Of a stretch of 63,354 nt of DNA, positions 16,573 through 25,872 are shown piece after piece. Numbering within the stretch: position 1 is the stretch's first letter; every line of letters begins with the position of its first letter. A program made the position numbers and the translations under genes. The DNA comes from Calditrichales bacterium (GTDB taxonomy: Bacteria > Calditrichota > Calditrichia > Calditrichales > J004). The DNA lies in assembly GCA_015493745.1 (NCBI GenBank), contig WGCN01000069.1:1-63354 (forward strand), read 5' to 3'. The notes beneath the pieces were generated by a model. The model saw only the letters and a program-made list of their open reading frames with translations, was not told the origin of the DNA and did no database searches.

Positions 16573-17371
16573 ATACCTTCTCCACTGCCGGAGTCTGCAA
16601 CGCCTCCCCCCGTGTCAGCTCGCTTATGGTACCATTCCGGAAAGCCCCGATGATGCGCTCATCGCCCTCCAACAGACGCAAGGCCAGCCAATCGGCATTG
16701 GGCAGGACGGGATAAAGCGCGTGAATCTGCTCCACCAGTTTTTGGACCGCCCGCTCCAGTTTACGGTTCTTATTTTTTACCTGCCGGGGGCGGCAAACGT
16801 AACTGCCCGTGGCCACTTCATGGATCATCTTCAATAAGGCATCCACACCGTCCCCCTGACGCGCGGCCATGGGCACTACCGGGATGCCCAGTTCCCTGCT
16901 CAGGGCCCGGTCATCAATCGAAACACCATGGCGACGCGCCTCATCGATTAAATTCAGAGCCAGCACCGCCCGGCGGGTTATCTTCAAAATCTGCAATGTC
17001 AGATTCAGATTGCGTTCCAACCGGGTGGCATCGGCAACAATAACCGTTACATCCGGCCGGCCGAACAAAATAAAATCCCGGGCCACCTCTTCATCCACGC
17101 TGGTGGAAAGCAGCGAATAGGTCCCCGGCAGATCCACCAGCTTAAACCGCTTATCACCATAGGCAAAGCCCCCCTCGGCACGGGTAACGGTTTTGCCCGG
17201 CCAGTTGCCGGTGTGCTGTTTTAAACCGGTCAGGGCATTGAACACCGTGCTTTTTCCGGTGTTGGGATTGCCGGCCAGAGCCACCATATAGTCAAAGCTG
17301 CCCATATCCAGACCCAAACGACGCAGATGGTTGCTGTTATGAACGGCACAGCTCTCACAATTGGGGTTCAT
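16565..17371 (-). CDS. feoB: FeoB GTPase domain, separate gene
   Basis: The 268 aa equal the N-terminal GTPase and guanine-dissociation-inhibitor part of FeoB. Motifs are G1 [10 protein letters not shown]3 DLPGTYSL, G4 NLID (canonical NxxD) and the usual switch region [12 protein letters not shown]. The N-terminus bears an extra CESC pair ([12 protein letters not shown]), seen in some FeoB lineages, that could bind metal. The frame ends after the GDI-like helices with a stop; the membrane domain begins in a different frame. This is a genuine gene split or a recent frameshift: the 8-bp overlap with a plausible start favours a real split. It overlaps the upstream FeoA-fusion gene by 17 bp. Confidence 0.85.
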   Translation of the reverse strand: MNPNCESCAVHNSNHLRRLGLDMGSFDYMVALAGNPNTGKSTVFNALTGLKQHTGNWPGKTVTRAEGGFAYGDKRFKLVDLPGTYSLLSTSVDEEVARDFILFGRPDVTVIVADATRLERNLNLTLQILKITRRAVLALNLIDEARRHGVSIDDRALSRELGIPVVPMAARQGDGVDALLKMIHEVATGSYVCRPRQVKNKNRKLERAVQKLVEQIHALYPVLPNADWLALRLLEGDERIIGAFRNGTISELTRGEALQTPAVEKVYE

Positions 17372-18401
17372 GATGCTCCTTTTTTATTTTCACACGAATC
17401 AGGCGGGCCTGATCCCGGCGCAGGGCGATCAAGGCCCCGCGGACATTATAGGCCACCGGATCGCCGCCCATGCTCTCCAGCTCGCGGGTGATGACGCTGC
17501 CCGGAAGGATACCCAGATCCATCAAGCGGCGGCGTTGCATGCCCCGGCATTGGGGAGAGATACCGATAACCTCGGCGGCCTCCCCCTCCCTGACATCGGC
17601 CAATGTCAGAAAAGGCTCTTTTTCCGCTTCCTCCGCTTCTTTTGCCTCTTCCACGGGTATGGTGATATTGGCGGCCACAACGGGAGCCAGGGTTATCTTC
17701 TTCCCTTCGCCCTTTATCACCACCCGTTCATCATTGTTTTCCAGAACGGTAACAGCCATGCCGGGATACAGCCCCTCGGCGCTCAGCTGCTCAAACAGAA
17801 TGGCCGGTTCATCTTCCAGGTGAACGATTGTGGTGTGTGTTCCCGGCTGCGCCGCCGTCAATGGCCGTCCCGATTTGGGCGGCAATTCGCCAAACCGGTT
17901 GGGAATGGGATCACCATGCGGGTCATACACCGGATAGCCCAGGGTTTCCGACAGGCGGTCCGCTTCATCCATGGTCAAATCATGCTCGCGCTTTTCCGCC
18001 CTGCGGTGCCACTCGGCCTCGCTGACGCCGGTTTCATCGGCCAGATAGCGCTCCCACAGACGGTGAATCCTTAAAATACGCAGGGCATAGCCCCGCCCTT
18101 CCGCGGTAAGATGCCACTGCCCCCCGGAAAAAACAGCCAGTTTCAACTGAGCCAGGCTTTGCAGGGCCCGGGTGGTTTTTTCCTGGCTTAAATTGAGGGC
18201 GCCGGCCAGGCTGGCAATACTGACCGGCTTTTGATAATACTCATGGTCATACAGTTGTTTCAGCGTATCCTCCAGCAATATGCGTTGACGCCGGACGCGG
18301 GCCTCCCTAATCCGGGCCCAGATCCCCTTCTCCGGCCAAAAAATCAGCGCCAGCAGGATCAATATGAGAGTACCATCGATAAGCAAAAGTATCGGATTCA
18401 T
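17355..18401 (-). CDS. Membrane-anchored DtxR-like / FeoA-like fusion protein
   Basis: The 348-aa protein has an unusual layout: an N-terminal TM helix (residues 3-22), a winged HTH (about 40-105, [21 protein letters not shown]), a DtxR/MntR-like dimerisation and metal segment (about 110-170, with [26 protein letters not shown] and [15 protein letters not shown]), and two SH3-like FeoA-type domains (about 180-250 and 262-340, the second with [18 protein letters not shown]). DtxR relatives repress iron uptake when loaded with metal; FeoA domains support FeoB. I infer a dual iron-sensing regulator and Feo accessory tethered to the membrane. It is first in the feo operon, 38 bp from a perfect palindrome that may be its own operator. 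Confidence 0.8.
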   Translation of the reverse strand: MNPILLLIDGTLILILLALIFWPEKGIWARIREARVRRQRILLEDTLKQLYDHEYYQKPVSIASLAGALNLSQEKTTRALQSLAQLKLAVFSGGQWHLTAEGRGYALRILRIHRLWERYLADETGVSEAEWHRRAEKREHDLTMDEADRLSETLGYPVYDPHGDPIPNRFGELPPKSGRPLTAAQPGTHTTIVHLEDEPAILFEQLSAEGLYPGMAVTVLENNDERVVIKGEGKKITLAPVVAANITIPVEEAKEAEEAEKEPFLTLADVREGEAAEVIGISPQCRGMQRRRLMDLGILPGSVITRELESMGGDPVAYNVRGALIALRRDQARLIRVKIKKEHHEPQL

Positions 18402-18438
18402 GGATTTTCCTTAAAAACAGGTAATATAATTCCCCATA

Positions 18439-18473
18439 TTAGTCATAGCAAGCTATTTATTAGCTATGACTAA
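18439..18473. promoter_or_regulatory. Palindromic operator candidate upstream of feo operon
   Basis: TTAGTCATAGC (18439-18449) and GCTATGACTAA (18463-18473) form perfect 11-bp arms around 13 bp. An inner palindrome ATAGC-AA-GCTAT (18445-18456) overlaps the left arm. AT-rich dyads of this size just before a metal-uptake operon are typical of DtxR/IdeR/MntR-type sites, and the operon's first gene encodes such a domain. The placement is seen; the binding is inferred. Confidence 0.6.
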
Positions 18474-18600
18474 TTATCCAAACAACCATGAATACTTTAA
18501 GAGGTTCCGCAAGTAGCAGGTTATTCCGCCTTATGAAAATAAGGGTTGCGCCGCCCGCCGGTAGCGTATTGCGCCGAAAACGAGGATAAGCAAAAAAAAA

Positions 18601-18634
18601 CCCCGGTAATCCAGGGATAGAAAGATTACCGGGG
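18601..18634 (-). terminator. Strong rho-independent terminator
   Basis: CCCCGGTAATC (18601-18611) pairs perfectly with GATTACCGGGG (18624-18634). Reading leftward, the stem is followed by nine Ts, so it ends the DUF5666-repeat gene whose stop is at 18659. Confidence 0.9.
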
Positions 18635-18658
18635 GTGGGGTTTTAGGCAAAAGTTGGT

Positions 18659-20701
18659 TTAGCGCAGTAAAATCATTTTACGGCTAATAACATTGCTGCC
18701 TGAGGTTAAGCGGTAAAAATACATGCCACTGGCCGAAGCCTGACCCAGCGCGTTACGGCCATTCCACTTAAAGCGGTACTGACCGGCATCCAGCGGGCCG
18801 CTGAACAGTGTTTGTATCTTGCGTCCGGTGATATCATAAACTTCCAGCGTCACCTGACGGAAGCCCTGATAATTGGCGGAGAAGGAAATGGTGGTTTCCG
18901 GGTTAAACGGATTGGGATAGTTGGCATTGAGGATAAAAGCCCTGGGGGCCACAACGGTGCCCTTTTCAACCGGCAAACCGGTGATGGTGGCATTGACGCC
19001 CAGTTGTGACTGTACCACTTGCGGACTGCCGCTGCCATCATTTACGGCCAGCAGGGTTACGTCGTCACCAATCGCATACTGGCTGAGGTTGACCGGCTGA
19101 TAGTTTTTATCCAGTATGGTCGTGTTGCCGGTAAAACGGAACTGGGGACCGTTTACCCAGATGCTGCTGTCGGAGATGGCGGTAATCGGTCCGACAACCA
19201 TGATCATATCCGAGCTGTCTTCCAGTTTGATTTTCAGGGCTTTAAAGGTGCCGTCGGCCAGCATTTCGGCTTTAACTTCCACGACGTCACCGACTTTCAG
19301 ACTGTCAAAAGATATGGCCTGTCCCTGGAAACCAAAGATAGCGGTGGTACTGTCCACGAAAAACAGCCTGTTGTTTACATTGATGGAATCGGCGGAGATG
19401 CTGATGATTTCACCGGTATATTCCACCATGCCGCGGTTGCGGTCTTCCACTTTTATTTTAACGGCCCACAGGACGCCGGAGTCATCATAACGGCCCTTGA
19501 CCTCAACATACATACCCACGGTCAATTGATCCAGGCCGATGCGGTTATGGAGGTCATCAAAAACCACCGTATTACTGTCGGTGTTGAACAGGGTTTGTCC
19601 CACCTGAATATCATTGGCGCCGATGGCCGTGATATCCCCATAGAACTCGACTTTGTTCTCGTAGAAACGCTTCACCTTGATCTTACGGGCGGTAATGGTA
19701 TTATCTGCTGTCAGATTGCCCTTTACCTTGACACGCAACCCTTTTTCCAGGGAGGCGATACCCAGGGAGTCGGAATTGTAGTTATAGATCCGTGTGTACG
19801 CATCTATGATGACATGGTAGCCGAGCACGGTGATAAAATCGGTTCCCACGGAATCAATGGCGCCGGTTATTTCGATCTCTTTTTCCTGATCGTTTTCGAC
19901 GTGGATTTTAAGAGCAACTAAAGCACTGTCCGTATAACGGGCTTCTACCTCCACGTACATACCGGCGGTCAGATCCTGCAAGGAACCGAGTACATCATGC
20001 GCCAATTTGATCGATGTTTGGTCGTTAACCAAGATGATATAATTGTTTATGGCGATGGCGTCGCTTAACACGGAATCGATGACACCCTTAAACTCTATTT
20101 CATCTTCATGATGATCCTCGCCATCCTTAACCTCGACCTTTTTGGCGATCAACAGGGTATCTCCCTGCCAGTAACCTTCAACCTTAACCTCCATGTCCAC
20201 GGCCAGGTCGTCATAACCGATCATCATGTCATTCTCGGCTTTGAACATGGTATACGGGGTAACCAGGAAGGTATAGTCATTCACGGTTAAACTGCTGTCA
20301 CCCAGGGCGCTGATATATCCGCGGGTTTCCAGCTCGCGACCGTCGTGGTCATCATCCCCGTGATCATCGTCATGGTCATTATCACGGTTTTTACGCTTGA
20401 TCTCCCGGGCCAGATAGCGGTTATTCCGCATGGACTCGGCTTCCACTTTTACCCAGTCTCCCTGTTGCAGGTCACTGTAAGAGATCATCCCCAGGGAATC
20501 ATCCTTAACCCGCGTCTGGCTATTGACCTCAAATACAAAACCGTTGACCACCAGGCTATCGGCATCAATCGTCTGGATAGCTCCCTCGGTCTTGAAATTA
20601 CCTTCGTCATCGGCAAAAAGAGGTGCCGAACCCACCAGCAACAATGCCAGGGCAAAGTAGATGGCACGCATTATTGTGCTATAAGTAGCTGTTCCGGACA
20701 T
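18659..20701 (-). CDS. Secreted DUF5666-repeat protein with T9SS sorting domain
   Basis: From the ATG at 20701 (preceded by AAGGAGACAGAAG) the protein has 680 aa, with a signal peptide (about residues 8-28). Seven tandem repeats of about 70-85 residues follow, each reading like GxIxxIxxDSIxVNxxxFxV, then TxxxxxxxDLxxGxxVEVKxxxxxDGxxxAxKIKV: the DUF5666 pattern. An Asp/His-rich spacer (NRDNDHDDDHGDDDHDGRE) lies after the first repeat. The last 85 residues are a type IX secretion sorting domain (NYPNPFNPETTISF, YDITGRKIQTL, GMYFYRLTSG, KMILLR). It is probably a surface-attached or released fibre-like protein; the His/Asp tract may bind metal. It stands between the feo operon and an anion transporter. 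Confidence 0.82.
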   Translation of the reverse strand: MSGTATYSTIMRAIYFALALLLVGSAPLFADDEGNFKTEGAIQTIDADSLVVNGFVFEVNSQTRVKDDSLGMISYSDLQQGDWVKVEAESMRNNRYLAREIKRKNRDNDHDDDHGDDDHDGRELETRGYISALGDSSLTVNDYTFLVTPYTMFKAENDMMIGYDDLAVDMEVKVEGYWQGDTLLIAKKVEVKDGEDHHEDEIEFKGVIDSVLSDAIAINNYIILVNDQTSIKLAHDVLGSLQDLTAGMYVEVEARYTDSALVALKIHVENDQEKEIEITGAIDSVGTDFITVLGYHVIIDAYTRIYNYNSDSLGIASLEKGLRVKVKGNLTADNTITARKIKVKRFYENKVEFYGDITAIGANDIQVGQTLFNTDSNTVVFDDLHNRIGLDQLTVGMYVEVKGRYDDSGVLWAVKIKVEDRNRGMVEYTGEIISISADSINVNNRLFFVDSTTAIFGFQGQAISFDSLKVGDVVEVKAEMLADGTFKALKIKLEDSSDMIMVVGPITAISDSSIWVNGPQFRFTGNTTILDKNYQPVNLSQYAIGDDVTLLAVNDGSGSPQVVQSQLGVNATITGLPVEKGTVVAPRAFILNANYPNPFNPETTISFSANYQGFRQVTLEVYDITGRKIQTLFSGPLDAGQYRFKWNGRNALGQASASGMYFYRLTSGSNVISRKMILLR

Positions 20702-20939
20702 CTTCTGTCTCCTTAAGTTTATTATGATTATCGCTTTTTTATAATCAATATGCGTGCCAAACTCCCGGGCCCTTATAAACAGGCGCTTTACGATCACTAT
20801 TACAATAGATTTTTTATTTCAAAGAGCAAAATATAACCGGGCCGCGCAAAACATGCGCACCCTCTGTCCGCAAAGGGAGCATGGGAGAAGGAATACGCCG
20901 GCCGGGCCCGCGCCAACAGGAAAGAAGAGCGTAGTTTCC

Positions 20940-22436
20940 TTAAAACAGAAACCGGCTCAGAGTGGAAAAGAATTCACGGGGAAAGGCCTGCATATCCATA
21001 TTCCAAACCAGGGGTAAAACCCATAAAACATAAAAACTGACCAGGACGATGGAGATCAGATTCATTCTGAGACCGGCGCGTACCATATCGGCCATTTCTA
21101 TTTCACCGGAGCCAAAGACCACGGCATTGGGCGGTGTGGCCACCGGTAGCATAAAAGCGCAGGAAGCGGCGATGGTGGCGGCAATCATCGGGCCAAAGGG
21201 ATGCACGCCTATGGCCTGGGAAAAGGCGGCCAAAACAGGAAGAATCACCGAGGCCGTGGCCACATTGGAAGTGATTTCCGTTAAAAAGTTTACCGCGCCG
21301 ACAATGATGAGGATCAATACAAAATAGGGAATGTGATCCAGCCCCTGAATACGGCCGCCAAGCCATTCTGCCAGGCCGGACTCCTTAAACCCCGCCGCCA
21401 GGGAAAGGCCGCCGCCAAACAGCAGGATAATCCCCCAGGGCAAACGGACGGCATCTTCCCAGCACAGCAGCCGCTCACCCCTGTTTTTCCCCGAAGGAAG
21501 AATGAAAAGCACAACCGCTCCCGTAAGAGCGATAATGGTATCGTTGATACCGGGTATCCAGGAAGAGAGAATATAACTGCGGCCAATCCAGGACAGGGCC
21601 GTAAGTATAAAAATCAGAGCGACCCTCTTTTCCGGCCTGCTCATGGGGCCCATCTGCCGGAGTTGCGCCTCGATATTTTCCTTGCCGCCGGCAATGGAAT
21701 CATATTTGAGGGGAAAGGCAACGCGCACCAAATACAGCCAGCTCAGGATCAAAAGCAGGATCGATAGCGGCAGGGCAAACATAAACCAGTTGGAAAAGGT
21801 AACATCATAACCGTACAACTGCCTGACAATAGCCGAAAAAATAACATTGGTGGGGGTGCCGATAAGGGTTGCGATTCCTCCGATGGAAGCGGCATAGGCG
21901 ATGCTGAGCATCAGGGCCTTGCCGAAAACCGGTTTTTCCTTTTTATCCCCCACCTGTGTACTGAGCTGGTGCACCACCGCCATACCGATGGGCATCATCA
22001 TCAGGGCGGTGGCGGTGTTGGAAATCCACATGGAAAGCAGGGCCGTTGCCAGCATAAAGCCAAAAATGATCTTTGTACTGGAGGTGCCCATGGCCGATAT
22101 GACATTCAGGGCGATACGCCTGTGTAACTGCCAGCGTTCTATGGCCACGGCGATGATAAAGCCGCCGATAAACAGGAAAATCATGGGATGGCCATAAGCC
22201 GCCGTGGTGTGTTGAATGCTCAGGCCGCCGCTGAGCGGAAAGAGTATGATCGGTAAAAGGGAGCTGACGGCAATGGGCACCGCCTCCGTAATCCACCAAA
22301 AGGCAACCCACAGGGTGGAAGCCAGCACCCCCACGGCGGCAGGGTTCATATTTGTTGCCGGAGCCAGGGTCATTACCAGTACAAAAAGTACCGGCCCTCC
22401 GGCCAAACCCACTATCTGTTTTGTGCCCTTTTCCAT
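20940..22436 (-). CDS. DASS/SLC13-family anion:sodium symporter
   Basis: A 498-aa integral membrane protein with about 11-12 TM segments. Both halves carry the SNT-type motif of this family: SNTATALMMMPIGMAVVHQ in the first half and SNVATASVILPVLAAF in the second, with ATPPNAVVFGSGEI near the end. Members import dicarboxylates, citrate or sulfate with Na+. The exact substrate cannot be read from the sequence. It is read leftward, about 240 bp from the DUF5666 gene start, with an 86-bp gap to hemH. Confidence 0.85.
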   Translation of the reverse strand: MEKGTKQIVGLAGGPVLFVLVMTLAPATNMNPAAVGVLASTLWVAFWWITEAVPIAVSSLLPIILFPLSGGLSIQHTTAAYGHPMIFLFIGGFIIAVAIERWQLHRRIALNVISAMGTSSTKIIFGFMLATALLSMWISNTATALMMMPIGMAVVHQLSTQVGDKKEKPVFGKALMLSIAYAASIGGIATLIGTPTNVIFSAIVRQLYGYDVTFSNWFMFALPLSILLLILSWLYLVRVAFPLKYDSIAGGKENIEAQLRQMGPMSRPEKRVALIFILTALSWIGRSYILSSWIPGINDTIIALTGAVVLFILPSGKNRGERLLCWEDAVRLPWGIILLFGGGLSLAAGFKESGLAEWLGGRIQGLDHIPYFVLILIIVGAVNFLTEITSNVATASVILPVLAAFSQAIGVHPFGPMIAATIAASCAFMLPVATPPNAVVFGSGEIEMADMVRAGLRMNLISIVLVSFYVLWVLPLVWNMDMQAFPREFFSTLSRFLF

Positions 22437-22522
22437 GATGCCGCCGTTCCATATTTTAGGGAGATATGGAAATATACAATCATAAGGTCAAACTTTAAAG
22501 GGCGTTGGCCCGCGGCCTTGTT

Positions 22523-23578
22523 TTAAGCGGAGCCGCTCCAGAGGGCCAGCAGCTTAACCCATTGCGGATGTTCGTTCAGGCAGGGAATCATGGTATAGCT
22601 TTCACCGCCGGCTTGCAAAAAGGTCTCCTTACCCTGTATCCCGATTTCCTCCAGAGTTTCCAGACAATCGGTTACAAAGGAAGGACAGGCCACCAGCAAT
22701 TTCCTTACCCCCTGCCGCGGCAGTTTTTCCAGTATCTCCGCCGTGGATGGTTTTAGCCATTGGTCCACCCCCAAGCGGGATTGGAAAGCCAGGGTATATT
22801 TACCGGCGGGAATACCCGCGCGCCGGGCCAGCAGCTCCGTGGTGCGTATTACCTGGTGCCGGTAGCAGGTTTTATGCGCCGGCGAGTCTGCATGGCAACA
22901 GTTCTCTTTTTTCAAACAATGGCTGCCGGTGGGATCACTCTTATATATATGGCGTTCCGGCAGACCGTGATAGCTGAAAAGGATATGGTCATAGTCCTGC
23001 CGCAGATAGGAGGCCATACTGTTATAAAGCGCCTCGATGTATTCCTTGTCCTCATAAAAGGGGGGGATCACCCGGAGCTTTATGGCCTTTTTTTTGCGGC
23101 CCAAAACCCGGGTTACCTCTTCCTCCACCGTTTGCGTGGTGGCCATGGCATAATGAGGGTAGAGCGGGATAAGCAGCACCTCCTCCAGACCGGGATAGTT
23201 TTCCAGCACCCTGCCGATGGAAGGTTCGCCATAGCGCATGGCCAGGGCCACCGGTACGGATATCTCCTCCTGCAGCTTCGCCCGGAGATGTTCGCTTAAA
23301 ACGATAAGGGGTGAGCCGTCCGGCCGCCAGATGGCGCGATAGGCTTCGGCCGAGTATTTGGGACGAAAGGGTAATATAAAGCCCTCTACTATCAGCTTGC
23401 GAATGGGGTACGGCGCATCGATGACATATTTATCCATCAAAAACTGCCGCAGATACCGGCGCACATCATCCACCTCCGTGGAAGCGGGCGATCCGAGATT
23501 CACCAGCAAAACTATACGTTTAATATCGTTTTCCAAAAGACTATCCCCGGTTGAGTGCCGTGCGTAAGGCCTTTTCAT
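22523..23578 (-). CDS. hemH: Ferrochelatase (heme synthesis, last step)
   Basis: The 351 aa begin the ferrochelatase fold at VLLVNLGSPASTEVDDVRRY (residue 25 on). The catalytic His lies in FSYHGLPERH, and the C-terminal signature is FQSRLGVDQWLKPST with CPSFVTDCLETLEEI. A Cys cluster (CLKKENCCHADS and KTCY, residues about 221-238) occupies the place where some ferrochelatases have an internal Fe-S ligand or extra Cys. It inserts Fe2+ into protoporphyrin IX at the inner membrane. The start uses GGAGGCAC-ATG and overlaps hemL by 38 bp. It is last in the ten-gene hem operon. Confidence 0.93.
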   Translation of the reverse strand: MKRPYARHSTGDSLLENDIKRIVLLVNLGSPASTEVDDVRRYLRQFLMDKYVIDAPYPIRKLIVEGFILPFRPKYSAEAYRAIWRPDGSPLIVLSEHLRAKLQEEISVPVALAMRYGEPSIGRVLENYPGLEEVLLIPLYPHYAMATTQTVEEEVTRVLGRKKKAIKLRVIPPFYEDKEYIEALYNSMASYLRQDYDHILFSYHGLPERHIYKSDPTGSHCLKKENCCHADSPAHKTCYRHQVIRTTELLARRAGIPAGKYTLAFQSRLGVDQWLKPSTAEILEKLPRQGVRKLLVACPSFVTDCLETLEEIGIQGKETFLQAGGESYTMIPCLNEHPQWVKLLALWSGSA

Positions 23579-24848
23579 GTGCCTCCGTCATAAAAGCCAC
23601 CTCCGCCTCACCATGGGCGGCGGAAAGGAAAAAGGCTTCAAATTGCGAGGGGGCCACGTAAACACCCGCCTCAAGCAGCGCCTGAAAATAGCGGGCAAAG
23701 AGCTGCGTATCGCATTGTTTGGCCTGCCGGTAATTGTAAACCGGCTGTTCGTTGAAAAAGAGACAGCCCATGGAGCCGACACGGGTCATATAATAATCCA
23801 CCCCCAGCCGCTTCATGTTTTGACGTAAGCCTTCCTCGAGGAGAGCGGCCTGTTGTTCCAGTTTTTCATAAAAGCCCTCTTCTCTTACCAGCTTTAAGGT
23901 TTCCAGACCGGCGCGCATGGCCAGGGGATTGCCGGAAAGCGTACCCGCCTGATAGATATCCCCGGCGGGGGATACGCGGCCCATGATCTCTTTTTTGCCG
24001 CCATAGGCGCCCACGGGTAAGCCGCCGCCGATGATTTTACCCAGGGTCGTCAGATCGGGCTGAATGCCGTATAACTGTTGTGCCCCGCCGGCAGCCACCC
24101 GAAAACCACTCATCACTTCATCAAAAATAAGCAGGATGCCCGCCGCTTCCGTCACTTGCCGCAGTTCCCGTAAAAAATCCTTCCCGGCCGGAATGACGCC
24201 CATGTTGCCGGCCACCGGTTCTATGATCACGGCGGCGATATCGGTGCCATGATCCCGCACCAGTTGCTTTACGGAGTCGATATCATTATAGACCGCGATC
24301 AGCGTATCCGCGGCAACGGCCTTCGGTATGCCGGGACTGTTGGGCGCGCCCAGGGTGGTGGCGCCGGAGCCGGCCTCGATCAGGAAGCTGTCACCATGAC
24401 CGTGGTAGCACCCGCTGAACTTGATGATTTTATCACGCCCGGTGTATCCCCGGGCCAGACGGATCGCGCTCATGGTGGCCTCGGTACCGGAGTTAACCAT
24501 ACGCACCATCTCCACCGACGGGATCATGTCCACAATCAGCCGGGCCAGTTCCACCTCGCTTTCCACACAGGCCCCAAAGCTGGTGCCCTGTTCCACGGTC
24601 TCCTTCAGGGCCTCAACCACCCGCGGATGGCCGTAACCCAAAATCATCGGTCCCCAGGAGCCGACAAAATCCAGATAGCGGTTGCCATCCACATCAAACA
24701 ACCAGGCCCCCTCCCCTTTTTTAAAAAAGAGCGGTTGCCCCCCCACGGCATTGAAAGCCCGCACCGGGGAATTTACCCCGCCGGGGATATAGGTGCAGGC
24801 CTGTTCAAAAAGTTCCTTACTCCGGTCTCGTTTGAGCATTGTTTTCAT
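23541..24848 (-). CDS. hemL: Glutamate-1-semialdehyde 2,1-aminomutase
   Basis: A 435-aa PLP enzyme converting glutamate-1-semialdehyde to 5-aminolevulinate. The opening is the family's (FEQACTYIPGGVNSPVRAF), with GSWGPMILGYGHP, MVNSGTEATMSAIRLARG, the DEVMSGFR PLP aspartate region and LGKIIGGGLPVGAYGG containing the PLP lysine. YQAGTLSGNPLAM is also present. It lies between hemB and hemH in the operon. A second ATG three codons in is an alternative start. Confidence 0.97.
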   Translation of the reverse strand: MKTMLKRDRSKELFEQACTYIPGGVNSPVRAFNAVGGQPLFFKKGEGAWLFDVDGNRYLDFVGSWGPMILGYGHPRVVEALKETVEQGTSFGACVESEVELARLIVDMIPSVEMVRMVNSGTEATMSAIRLARGYTGRDKIIKFSGCYHGHGDSFLIEAGSGATTLGAPNSPGIPKAVAADTLIAVYNDIDSVKQLVRDHGTDIAAVIIEPVAGNMGVIPAGKDFLRELRQVTEAAGILLIFDEVMSGFRVAAGGAQQLYGIQPDLTTLGKIIGGGLPVGAYGGKKEIMGRVSPAGDIYQAGTLSGNPLAMRAGLETLKLVREEGFYEKLEQQAALLEEGLRQNMKRLGVDYYMTRVGSMGCLFFNEQPVYNYRQAKQCDTQLFARYFQALLEAGVYVAPSQFEAFFLSAAHGEAEVAFMTEAHEKALRTALNRG

Positions 24849-24870
24849 TCTCCATAATTAGTAGAAAGGA

Positions 24871-25851
24871 TTAACGGTCCTGGCCCAGCTTCAGAGCGGC
24901 CTCCCGCGCAAAATAGGTCAGAATTAAATCCGCGCCGGCCCGTTTTATGGCAATCAGCGATTCCATCATCACCCGGTCATGCTCCAGCCAGCCGTTGGCG
25001 GCCGCGGCCTTGATCATGGCAAACTCCCCGGAGACCTGATAGGCGGCCGTGGGCATGCCAAATTCCTGCTTTACACGGTAAAGGATATCCAGATAAGGCA
25101 TGGCCGGTTTTACCATGATAATATCGGCGCCCTCCTGTATATCGATGGCCGCCTCGCGCATGGCTTCGTCCCCGTTGGCCGGATCCATCTGATAGCTGTT
25201 GCGGTCGCCGAACTGCGGCGCGGACTCGGCGGCATCGCGGAAGGGTCCGTAGAAACCGGAGGCATATTTCACGGCATAACTCATGATGGGCAGTTGACTG
25301 TAGCCCTCCTCGTCCAGGGCCTGGCGAATGGCCCCGACCATGCCATCCATCATTCCGGAAGGAGCGACCATGTCGGCGCCGTTGCGCGCGTGTACCCGCA
25401 CCTGATCCTGAAGCATGGCCAGCGTCCCGTCGTTCTCCACATCCTCGCCATGCAACAGACCGCAATGGCCGTGATCGGTATACTCACAAAAACAGACGTC
25501 GGTGATGACGTATAATCCGGGCAAAGCATCCTTCAGGGCGCGTAAAGCCCGGCTGATGATGCCCTCATCGCTGACGGCATCGCTGCCCAGGGGATCCTTA
25601 CTTTCCGGAATGCCGAACAGAATTACCGCCTTTATACCCAGCTTCATCGCTTCCCGCGCATCTTTAATCAATTCGTCTATGGAAAGCTGGAAATGACCGG
25701 GCATGCTTTTTATGGCATTGCGCACCCCCCGGCCGGGCACCACAAAATACGGCAGAATAAAATCATCAACCGACAGATGTGTTTCGCGAATCAGTGAACG
25801 TATATTGCTGTTGGCGCGTAAACGGCGCATGCGGTATTCGGGTGTATACAT
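24871..25851 (-). CDS. hemB: 5-aminolevulinate dehydratase (porphobilinogen synthase)
   Basis: The protein has 326 aa. The two Schiff-base lysines are K195 ([20 protein letters not shown]) and K248 ([13 protein letters not shown]). The metal loop reads [14 protein letters not shown] with C120, C122 and C130, so this is a zinc-type enzyme rather than an Asp-rich Mg-type one. It condenses two 5-aminolevulinate molecules into porphobilinogen. It sits 21 bp after the hemY stop in the operon. Confidence 0.97.
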   Translation of the reverse strand: MYTPEYRMRRLRANSNIRSLIRETHLSVDDFILPYFVVPGRGVRNAIKSMPGHFQLSIDELIKDAREAMKLGIKAVILFGIPESKDPLGSDAVSDEGIISRALRALKDALPGLYVITDVCFCEYTDHGHCGLLHGEDVENDGTLAMLQDQVRVHARNGADMVAPSGMMDGMVGAIRQALDEEGYSQLPIMSYAVKYASGFYGPFRDAAESAPQFGDRNSYQMDPANGDEAMREAAIDIQEGADIIMVKPAMPYLDILYRVKQEFGMPTAAYQVSGEFAMIKAAAANGWLEHDRVMMESLIAIKRAGADLILTYFAREAALKLGQDR

Positions 25852-25872
25852 TATAAAACCTCTCTTTATTCT

